This document shows, one piece after another, positions 32,151 to 44,100 of a stretch of 64,000 nt of DNA. How positions within the stretch are numbered: position 1 is the first letter of the stretch; each line of letters begins with the position of its first letter. The stretch lies in assembly GCF_024362695.1 (NCBI RefSeq), contig NC_065410.1, positions 1,174,001-1,238,000 of the forward strand, in the 5' to 3' direction. A program made the position numbers and the translations under genes. The DNA is from Pectinophora gossypiella (lineage: Eukaryota; Arthropoda; Insecta; Lepidoptera; Gelechiidae). The notes below the pieces were generated by a model that had not been told where the DNA came from, ran no database searches, and saw nothing but the letters and a program-made list of their open reading frames with translations.

Positions 32151-35100
32151 CTGGAAAGAGACAGGTGACGTTATTGACAGGGTCAATGCATAATTACTAA
32201 TAGCGCAGCTATAGGTCGGTCCTAATTTGGACGAGTTGTGGAAAATGGAAATGAAAATTACACCCCAGTAATTCTGTTGACAACAGAACTACTGATTGAC
32301 AGAACTAATGGTACAATAAATCCCAGGAATTCTGTTAACAAACCTAGGGGCACGCAGGAACATTCTCAACCTTGTAAGTACTGTGTGCGTCAAGCTAGCG
32401 GCCTCAAAAAAAAAATGGGCACGAAAAAATAATTTGACCATACCAAAAAATAGTACTCTTATTGAAAAAAATAGTACCTGTTGTAAAAAAAATAGTACCA
32501 TCACGGTTCTGGATTTATAGCCATGTTTTATTGCACTTGCTAGCTTGACGGTGAGCGAAATTTGGCGAGAGTTAACGACAAGGTCTTTCGCTTTGATTTA
32601 AACGCCAAAAAATAGTACCGAAATAGTACTCACCCCCTGCAAAATACCGAAATGAGTACTTCAACGGTTCCAAAGTTATAAAGGCAGTTCTTTGATCCCG
32701 CTGGCTTGACGTTTTGAAAATACCTATTATCTAGGGAACGCTTGCATACTTCAGTATGTAACTAATGTCAATAAACTCGTATGAAATAGTACTTCCTACC
32801 ATCATAATTTTGATCCGATTCTCTTTGTAGAAATATGTCAAAAAGTCATTCTAACCTATGTCATACATTTATCAAGACAGGTACCGTCGCGAACAAAATT
32901 ATTACACATGCTCAAGAAGAATGTTGTCAGATTTTAGTATTTTTTCCCCATTTTTGGGTAAAAATTGGTGAAGTGTCAGGGTTGTCAGATGAAAGTAATA
33001 TCATTGTTGAAACTCTTTGAGTTATTCTACAAATACTGCAAATTGTTTATTAACAAACACTTCGATCCGTAACAAATTGAACATGAAGGTATAAATTATA
33101 AAATAAAACAGTAAATTAAAAATGTATTATGATGTATTAAAATCACAGATTGTTTTCAATAAGAACTAGACCCATGCAGCCATTTTCTATTAAAATTATT
33201 GCTTATGGGTGTATGCAATAGCAATTTTTTGTAATAGCAACACTCTGAAGTGCAAAGAAATGGTAGGGTAGACCTTCAAAATGGCAATACTGGCGATGGC
33301 AATACTTACGAATAAATTGTGAGGTTATGTAATTGTCTACGTGACTGTATCAACAACAAATGTATGGCATAGGTTATGATGATTTTTTAACATATTTTTA
33401 CAAAGAGAATCGGATCAAAATTATGATGGTAGGAAGTACTATTTCATACGAGTTTATTGACATTAGTTACATACTGAAGTATGCAAGCGTTCCCTAGATA
33501 ATAGGTATTTTCAAAACGTCAAGCCAGCGGGATCAAAGAACTGCCTTTATAACTTTGGAACCGTTGAAGTACTCATTTCGGTATTTTGCAGGGGGTGAGT
33601 ACTATTTCGGTACTATTTTTTGGCGTTTAAATCAAAGCGAAAGACCTTGTCGTTAACTCTCGCCAAATTTCGCTCACCGTCAAGCTAGCAAGTGCAATAA
33701 AACATGGCTATAAATCCAGAACCGTGATGGTACTATTTTTTTTACAACAGGTACTATTTTTTTCAATAAGAGTACTATTTTTTGGTATGGTCAAATTATT
33801 TTTTCGTGCCCATTTTTTTTTTGAGGCCGCTAGCTTGACGCACACAATTGATATTATAATACGTATTTTCGAGAATTTTGGCAATATAAACATAGCTGGC
33901 AACGAGGTTTACACCTCTGCTTACCCCTTCGGGGATACAGGCATCATGCTGTGTTAGGTAAGCAGACTATGGAATTCTATTTGCTTCGATCCTGATCCAC
34001 CTATATTCCCAATCGCCACCGTATGGATTGCCCCCAGGTGGCAATCGGGAATAAAATTTGCAGTGTGCGTCAAGCTAGCGGCCTCAAAAAAAAAATGGGC
34101 ACGAAAAAATAATTTGACCATACCAAAAAATAGTACTCTTATTGAAAAAAATAGTACCTGTTGTAAAAAAATTAGTACCATCACGGTTCTGGATTTATAG
34201 CCATGTTTTATTGCACTTGCTAGCTTGACGGTGAGCGAAATTTGGCGAGAGTTAACGACAAGGTCTTTCGCTTTGATTTAAACGCCAAAAAATAGTATCG
34301 AAATAGTACTCACCCCCTGCAAAATACCGAAAGTAGTACTTCAACGGTTCCAAAGTTATAAAGGCAGTTCTTTGATCCCGCTAGCTTGACGTTTTGAAAA
34401 TACCTATTATCTGGGGAACGCTTGCATACTTCAGTATGTAACTAATGTCAATAAACTCGTATGAAATAGTACTCCCTACCATCATAATTTTGATCCGATT
34501 CTCTTTGTAGAAATGTTAAAAAATCATCATAACCTATGCCATACATTTGTTGTTGATACAGTCACGTAGACAATTACATAACCTCACAATTTATTCGTAA
34601 GTATTGCCATTTTGGAGGTCTACCCTACCATTTCTTTGCACTTCAGTGCTGCTATTACAAAAAATTCCTATTGCATACACCCATATGCACTAATTTTAAT
34701 AGAAAATGGCTGCATGGGTCTAGTTCTTATCGAAAACAATCTGTGATTTTAATACATCATAATACATTTTTAATCTGCTGTTTTATTTTATAATTTATAC
34801 CTTCATGTTGAATTTGTTACGGATCGAAGTGTTTGTTAATAAACAATTTGCAGTATTTGTAGAATAACTCAAAGAGTTTCAACAATGATATTACTTTCAT
34901 CTAACAACCCTGGCACTTCACCAATTTTTACCCAAAAATGGGGAAAAATACTGAAATCTGACAACATTCTTGACCATGTGTAATAATTTTGTTCGCGACT
35001 GTACTCGTCTTGATAAATGTATGACATAGGTTATAATGACTTTTTGACATATTTCTACAAAGAGAATCAGGTCCAAATTATGATGGTAGGGAGTACTATT

Positions 35101-38100
35101 TCATACGAGTTTATTGACATTAGTTACAAACTGAAGTATGCAAGCATTCCCCAGATAATAGGTATTTTCAAAACGTCAAGCTAGCGGGATCAAAGAACTA
35201 CCTTTATAACTTTGGAACCGTTGAAGTACTACTTTCGGTATTTTGCAGGGGGTGAGTACTATTTCGATACTATTTTTTGGCGTTTAAATCAAAGCGAAAG
35301 ACCTTGTCGTTAACTCTCGCCAAATTTCGCTCACCGTCAAGCTAGCAAGTGCAATAAAACATGGCTATAAATCCAGAACCGTGATGGTACTAATTTTTTT
35401 ACAACAGGTACTATTTTTTTCAATAAGAGTACTATTTTTTGGTATGGTCAAATTATTTTTTCGTGCCCATTTTTTTTTTTGAGGCCGCTAGCTTGACGCA
35501 CACGTAAGTACTTTGGGAGCGAAGACACCGTGTACCAGTTATTCGAGTTTTACGCGGTTATTATTATAATTAAAACACATAATTTAGTCATTTCGTGATC
35601 ATGGCACTTGCAACAGTTTTGAAATGTCGGGAGTCTCATATCCCTGATTTAAACGCATTAAGAACCCGGTATATTATGTTTTAATTGTGTACCAAGTGTT
35701 CATCATAACCACTGTTGCTACGCACGATCGAATTCGTAAAATACATCCAGAGTGTGATACGCCTTAGTTAGCCAACATCTAAAATAGTTTTTGTGTTGTT
35801 CTAAAGCTGCCTACCTGCTGCTATAACGGCAATAAAATAGCCAGTATCGATGAAAATGTACACAATCATATTTTGAATATAATTACCTGGAAGGGCAGAT
35901 CCGCCATAGTCTTAGCGAAATAGAACGCCTTCAGCGAGTACCAGTAGTTAAGATGCTCTCTCACAAACACACTCATCTCTGTTGGGACTGAAACAAGACA
36001 AAAACCTTATAAAAAGAGTCGAACCATTCGAAATGAGGATCCTCTGCCTTGATTGTCCACAAAAGCAAACATGAGACGCTCTTCTTGATGTAGTATAACA
36101 CCGTACAATATTTACAAAAACATTTATTTCGTCTACAGACATACATACAGGGAGTTAGTGACATCGTAACGAAAACATTGAGGGATAATTGAAACCATGA
36201 TTCTGAGTTGATATCACAAAATACCTACATGTAAGTATTGTAGGCATCATTGCCGTGAACATAGTGAACATCACAGTGAAGAAGATACAGCCAGCGTTGC
36301 TCATAACCTTCGCAGCATCAGACCCAATGTCATAATACAGGAACCCAATCAGTAGACCGACTACGGTATGGGAGCACAGCCTTAGATGCGTCAGCATTTG
36401 ATCCCTGAGTATACTCCTAAAGGTCCTCTTCAGCAGGATCCAGAACTGCTTCCATCCTGATGTAGGGAATCCTGCTTTAACCGGCTTCTTGGTGAAACTT
36501 TCGCTGGAGTCGAGGAGTGATGTGGTGCAAGTTACAGGAGCCAAGTTGGTAACATTGGGTAGCGGTTGTTTTTCTGGGTTGAGGGCAGGTTCCGACATAT
36601 CTATCACAGTGCAGGTTGGTTTATCTGGAAGTAAAAGAAAGCGTGGTGTAAAGTTTTTGAAGAACAATTTTAATGTAGATAGATTTAAACAAATAGCCTA
36701 CATAAATCCTGCTGCCGGGCATAGGCTCCATCAATCACCCGGAGGGTCATGGAGCATACTCCACAAAGCTGTTCCATTACGGGTTAGTGGAGGTGACATT
36801 ATGGCTAATAGCCGGTACCAGCGGCTTAACGTGCCGATTTAAAGGTAGATTTTAAAAGATCCCTTTAAGCAGCTGACGGTAGCAGAATAAGACCTAATAT
36901 TGACAATGATCACTAACATCTTTCTTCACTTTTTTCAGTTAAAATAGATAAAAAAATATTTGTAATATGCTTAGGTTCCGCATATTTAAACAAAAAATGA
37001 AATTTCGTCGTAAATAGGCTAAATCTAGAGAAAAGTAGTAGTGATCATATGTAAAATTGTTGAAAATGTATATGCTACATGACCATAATGATATATTGTT
37101 TATTTTCGAAACGTCGATCTGTTCATTATGTGGCGTATGAAAAACGGTGACATGTTATCGTAACATATTATACATCAATATCTTCAATAAAATTGGGGTT
37201 CGAATCCCGGTGAGGACGGGACGTATCACAATAAATTTATTTTTAATCTCTAGTTTGGTTAGGACATTACAAGCTGATCACCCGAATGTCCAAAAGTTAC
37301 CCGTGGTGCTGGGTACTACTTACTGATGTAAGTACGTAGCCGTTACATGAGCCATGTCAAGAACCTTTGGCGGCTCAATTCAAATTCAAATTCAAAAATA
37401 TCTTTATTCGGTTGGTAACATAGTTACACTTTGAATCGTCATTTTTTACGTAACGAACGTCTCATCCACCTAAAACTACTGCATCTTCTCACAACCTGTA
37501 TAGCCGGGGAAAAGAAGCTGCAAGAAAAACCTCGGCACAGGGCCCTAGAAGTTCTTAAAAATAAAAATAAACATAAAATATTGGTATACAATTGAGTAAT
37601 TTAGCTGCCTAATATCAGTTCTCAAACAGTTAATCCCATGCATTCATATCTTCTAAATAATCACTAACTTTATAATAACCTTTTTTGTAAAGTTTTTGTT
37701 TAACTGCTGTCTTAAAACAGTTGAAAGGCAAATTCTGAAATAATGACTCTGACACCAAAAGAAGAAGATAGAAGAAGAATAAAATTGGTCGAAGTTTGAA
37801 CATCAATTTCTGATTCTACGTCATTACAAGGCGCAAGGTCTTGCAGCTGTTATATAGCACAAATTAACGGACTAAGCACAACGTGTAGGTAATAATTTAC
37901 TTCTAAATGTAGCTTATATTTAGAATGAAATAGTTTTAATTGTTGACACTGACTGACATTGCAATGTCTTACGTAAGTAAAATTATGCAGTACGTAGGAT
38001 AATTATACCTGTTTGTAGTGAAAAATTGTAGCCAAGAAAAGAAATATTTATATTGAGTATGAATACTGTATTAGAACAGAAGAATCAACGCAATAGCACC

Positions 38101-41100
38101 GACATTTTAAATATTTTATGCTCTATTCTTATACCGTAAGTATTTACTTAGAAAAACAAATGAAAAGTTCATTTTTATATTTAATACAGTACATCACAAA
38201 CTTATAAAGTTATTTATTTTTTAATCGACGTCAAAAAAGAAGAAGGTTCTCTTTTCCTCGAGATCTTAGATCTTTTTATATCAGTAAGACCCAACCAGCT
38301 CTGAGCTAATGTGCGATTGGAAAACGCAAAAGGGGGCCCAAAGAGACCTGGCGACGTTCGATTGACCGAGAATTAAAAACTCTCGACATGACATGAGAGT
38401 AAGTTAAACAGGCTTACATCCTAACAGGACACATAAAAGGATTACAAGACGAAAACACGATAAAAGTACATCAAATATCTTGGCTTCAAAAGTGCTGCGA
38501 ACTGGACCTTTGAGATAATCGTCAATCAACTGGAGGGTAGGGGGTAGGGGGTCGATGTGACGCATTCGAGAAGGTGTTTTATTTATAAGATTAAGTGTTT
38601 GTTATTTGTCCCATAAATCAATTACAATAATATAATGTCCTAATGTTTTCTGTATATTTATCTATTTGTACACTCTCGTGTAAGTTGTTTTCATTAGTTT
38701 TGTTAATTGTAAGGTATGTATTCCGTATTTACTTTTATAATCATTTGTTACTGTGGAGATTATATAGGGACTAACACACTTACCATGAGATTGATTGACT
38801 GATTGATTGATTGATTGATTGATTGTTGGTGAGATTATTAAAAAAAACTTAGATGTCACTTACCTATAACAATTTCCGTAGTCTCATTCTTGGGTGCGTT
38901 GTTCTTAGTCGCGAGATTGTTGTAGATGTAGTTGCTGTTCTGTGGCACGGAGGATGATGATGATGATGTGGACTGTCCTCGGCCGCAGTTGCCCTTGTTC
39001 ACCGCCATCACCAGCTTGTGCACCCAGTCACCATGCTCGCCGGTTGCCACTTCCATTACTGGAAATAATTAAATTCAATTTACACAACCATATCATACAA
39101 CATAAACCACAGACGAAGGGTAGCTTGTCTGTCGGTCCTTCATAGGATACACTTCGATGAGTGTGCGCAGGAACTTCACGAGTTAATTCCACCCACTCCT
39201 TTCCATCTACGGACAACTAGGCGTCGGCGGGGATTTCATCCTTATGTTGTGGATATACCACCAATCCGCACTAAACGTTTTGCCTCTTCCTTTCTGATGC
39301 GAATAGCGAAGGATCGGAACTGTCTGCCGTCGTCTGTTTTTCCAACTCGTTATAATCTGGGAGTCTTCAAGCGTGATCCACCCTAGACTACATCGTCACT
39401 TACCATCAGGTGAGATTGTGGTCAAAAGCGAGTCTGTATTATTTAAAAAAAAAAACAAGCTCATGACGATATCTCAAGTAGTCAGCAATGGATGTACCAT
39501 TGCAAAATGAACTAAGCACCCACACCTCTTCAAGATCTTTTAGACTTTCCTTTACTTATGTAAAAATAAAATGTTGCTTGATATTTAGATCTTTGTATAG
39601 AATTATGTTGCTAGTTGCTACTATATTGCTTCTATTTATTTTGTTTAGCATAATAATGGTTGGAAGATGTGTTGTGCCTGGGTGAACTATCAAGGGTTTT
39701 ATTTTTTACCCAAAAACAACGGCTGAGTTCTCTGCTCGTAGGAAGCGGGAAAAATATAGGGAGTAAGAAGGTCGCTACATTTTTATCCCGCTTGCTGTTG
39801 AAACGACGGGTTGTTGGGGTAGCGATGCTAAAAAATTTATAGCGGAAATCGGACGTCGTTTAAGAGAGAGTGGAGATGACCCCCGTGCCGGATTGTTCTT
39901 GGCGCAAAGGTTGTCCATTGCTGTACAGCGAGGAAATGCGGCTAGTGTAATGGGCACCTTCGCGCCCGGATTAGTCAGGGGCGGGCTTTTTGGCGAGTGC
40001 AGTAAATAGCATTATTTTTGTTAACTATTTATGTAATTCCGTGTTTAGTAGTAGTATTAAAATAGAAGGAGTAATAGTATTTTCATGTTTAGGTACATTA
40101 AAAAAAAACAAAGATATAAAATGCATATGTCCAAAATGAATAGAAATCCATGAAATTTGAACATTAAACACAACTTCATACAGCACCATCAATATTGTTA
40201 TTAGAGAACGTGGCAGGGAAATGTCCCTCATTGGAGCAATCATAGGTACGGTATGTACACATTTTGGTACCATGTCACATTAACTTTTTTGACAAATTGA
40301 ACTGTAACTCTCACTAAATGTCAAATATATTAGTGCGACAGAGTCCTAAAGTGGGTAAGTACATTATATTGCTCATGACTGTACTCACGCTTCAAGGAAT
40401 TTTCTGTTGGGCGCAGAGTAGTGAGCGTCGAAATAATTGATTGGATGTTGCGTGCATTCTGAAGCTCAGCGTACTAAACATTGGCATAGGTTTCGGAATG
40501 ATAGCAGTAGCCATTAACAACATAATAGAAACACACCTGCGATTCTGACGTGAAGATGGCCAATGTATGAGACATACCATTTAGCGCTCAAAGCTTTTAA
40601 GTACAAATCTTAATAATATTAGAACATTTTTTACTCCACTCGTACATACCCTTCAATTGTGCATTATTTTGTGAAACCCATCTATGTACATTGTGGAGAA
40701 CAAATAAAAAGATCTTTATTATTATTATTTTAGCTCAAAATGCGTACAATCTTTCTGCGTATATTTTATTAAGATATGTGATATAACATAGGCGATCCTG
40801 ACGTTCCCACAGAGTAGGTTTCTGTTCTAATCTAAATATATAAAAGGAGAAACTGACTGACTGACATATCAACGCACAGCCTAAACGGCTAAACGTAGGC
40901 ACTTGAAATTTGGAAGGGACGTAGCTTAGGTACCGTAGAGGTGCACTAAGAAAGGAATTCCCAGAACTTCCACGGGAACGGGAATCAGCGGGAAAATCCT
41001 TTTGTATGAAAAATCTAAACCGCTTAAGTTAGACGCTTGAAATTTGGCATGCAGGTACCTTAGTTAACTTAAAGCTTAGTTGCAACAGGATATGGAAAAA

Positions 41101-44100
41101 TTCCCACGGAAACGGGAGTTAGCGGGAAGAAATATTTACATGAAAAAATCTAAACTGCATAAGTTAGATGCTTGAAATTTGATATGCACTCCCACGCACA
41201 CAAAGATCTCTCTTTTATAACACGCCACGCGGACGAAGTCGCGGGCAAAATCTAGTTCTATACATAATCATCATCCCCCTAGCATCATCCCGTTTTTCAC
41301 AGGGTCACAACCTAATCTGAAGATTTGACAGGACCGGTTTTTTTACAGAAGTGACTGCTAGTTCTATACATAGTATTATTCTTGATACTACGCCATAATT
41401 TGAAGTTTTACACTCCACCCAGTGTACGTACCTACTAATTTAAATAATAATAGTCTTAAAGACAAGTGTCCATCAGCGACGGTTGAGGAAAAATACTGTC
41501 AAGGTTATGGCAATAGTAATGTCGAGGTTATAAGATGTTTCGTTGTTAGGCAACCCATTGACACGCATTGTTTTACATCCGGGAGTGTATTATTGTCATT
41601 CATGGCTATCCTGATAATAACAGCTCTACTAGACCGCACGTAATGAAGTTTTCGACTCGTGTCCTAATTCATGCTACCAATTTATTTAGTTCAAAAATTT
41701 GATACACTGTTAAGTGTAGTGTGTGTACTGTGTGTTGTTGTTAATTGATACAGGGTTGATGAGGTTGGTATCCTCACAACCCACATGATAGGAGATGTGA
41801 TACACTTTGCATTTTGCTTACCATTTAAGTACTTCCAATTTAGCAGAAAAACCAGCTCTGTGTACGTAATTTTATGAAACACTTAAGAATAATAAAAAAG
41901 AATAAACAGCTAAAACGTGGGTTAAGCCGACCTGGCATTTTAACCCTAATGGCAGAGCTGTTAACGCTGAAATATGGTCATTTTATTACTGCGGCGCACA
42001 TACCATGCTCTTGACTTTTAATCTTACACTTCTTGTCCTTGTACTTTGTACGGTACGGTTCCTCACTTCATTCTTAGTAGATACTTTGTTCTGAACACGT
42101 GTGGGTCTGCCCAAACGACGGGCAGAAAAAGTGTTACTTTCTATATCATAAAGCTGAATAAAATAAAGTAAAAAACTCACCGTAATCAGCAGGATTGTGA
42201 TAACTCGGGCAGTGGAGTCCCATCGACGACAGGAATGGCACCAGCCCGCTGACGCGCCCCTGGTATATGCACTGCCCTTCCGTCAACGTGTACAAAAAGT
42301 CAAACATCTCGAAAAGTCTCGCGGACGGCTGATGGATGGTGCAGATGATAGTCCTCCCGCCCCTTGCGAGGGACTTCAACAAAGATATACACTGGAAACA
42401 CGACGAACTGTCCAATCCAGAAGTGGGTTCGTCAAAGAACATCACAGGAGGGTTGTTAACTAACTCTAAAGCTATGGATAACCTCTTCTTCTGTCCTCCA
42501 GAGAGGTTTATCGTTCTGGTGTCGCTGGCTTCGACCAGTCCTAACATTTCTAGTATCTCGTCTATGACGATTTTTTTGGCCGCTGCGGTCATGTCTTTGC
42601 CCAGTTTGAGGTTGGCGGAGACGAACATGGCTTCTCTGACGGTGAGGTGGGGTAACAGGCAGTCGTCTTGCATGATGTAGCAGGACAGTTTCCTGAACCT
42701 CCGCAGGTTTCGCTCCTTCCCGTTTATGAGGATCGATCCGCTTACGTTCGATGTCCTGGAAGTAAAGTAAATGTGGTTTTAGATATGTCATACTGTAGAT
42801 ACGCGCATGATGTGTAATGTGACACTTTTTTTTAGGTATCTTAATGCATTTATTGACTGCTCAGTGACGACGATGTTGTTCCTCTGTAAACGCCCTTAAA
42901 TAGATTACATTGCTCATAATACGCTTATCAAATTATTTTCAATTACTTTTCATTTTGTATAAAATCTCTAAATATTATTTAGTAGGTAAACCTACTAGTT
43001 GTAAGATCCTTTTCTTTATTTTTATAAATCATTATTTTTCAATTTCATTAAAAAATAAAAAATAATAATTAAATAAATCATTTTATTAATAATACAATTT
43101 GTCGCATAATCAGAAACATACGTAACTTCGTCACGTCAAACTAGGCGTTATAATTAAATTAATTAATTTAAATTTGAGAATTACGAAGAAGGCAGACCCC
43201 ACCATCAGATGGGATAATAAATGCCAAGGAGAGAGAGATTAATTTTCAATTTAGATAAATAGATACCTACATTTATTCGCGATAAAAAGGTGTAGCCGTC
43301 TCTTATTACAATAAAACTCTTTAGATTCCAATAAAATCTTAAATCTGTGAAATTTTATCTCGTTTCCAAATGAATTCGAGTGAATATGAAGCCAAATAAA
43401 ATTCTTGGCAATATTTCTTTTTATAATGCGGTTTTTCCTTACATTGTTGCGTATTTACACGATTCATCACGAAAATATTTTGCGCTCGAATAATTTCGCT
43501 AGATACGGTTATAAATCCAGCTTAAGCTTAAGGCACACAGAAGTAGTACCAGCTGCTGGGGCATTCCAGGCTCAAATAATGTAGTTATAATGTTCATTCA
43601 TACTGAATTTCGCCGTAAGTAGGCTTTATTATACAAATAGGCTAGTTTCCAACTAGTCAAATCAGTTACTTTTTACTAAACGCCGCCAAAGTCCCCTTAT
43701 ATGGCTCATGTAACGACTACTTACATCAGTAAGTCGTAACCGGTAAGTTCTTCTATTATGAGGTGGATTACTAACCCCATCAACCCAGGTGTCACGGTTA
43801 TTATTGAGCCGCTAAAAGCCCCTGACATGGCTCATGTAACGACTGCTGACTTACATCAGTAAGTAGTAACCAACGGCTTAACGTGCCTTCCGAAGCTCGG
43901 ATCATCTTACTTTCGGAATATCGGGTGATCAGCCTGTAATGTCCTAACCAAACTAGAGACCACAAAGTATTTTTTGTGATATGTCTCCACCGGGGTTCGA
44001 ACCCGGGGCCTCTGGATCAAGAGAACGCTCAACTACTGGACCACGGAAGCCGTTCTTCGTTACCAATAATATACTATACGATGCGTTGCGACGTATATCA

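Larger units (their letters stand above)
32383..35503. mobile_element. Compound foldback transposon: two inverted long-TIR elements inserted as one unit
   Basis: Left end starts GTGTGCGTCAAGC and the right end finishes with its exact inverse. The outer flanks carry the same 9 bp, GTAAGTACT, at 32374-32382 and 35504-35512. The inner ends (33845/33846 and 34062/34063) have no matching flanks. The unit therefore appears to have transposed as one 3.1 kb block made of two opposed copies and a 217-bp spacer. It fills most of ABCG intron 6. No transposase is seen, and a 9-bp duplication suits Mutator-like or Foldback elements. Confidence 0.85.

Noticed and set aside
32374..32382. GTAAGTACT as a splice donor
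   Set aside because: On the plus strand it is antisense to the ABCG gene, and the same 9 bp at 35504-35512 is better explained as a target-site duplication.
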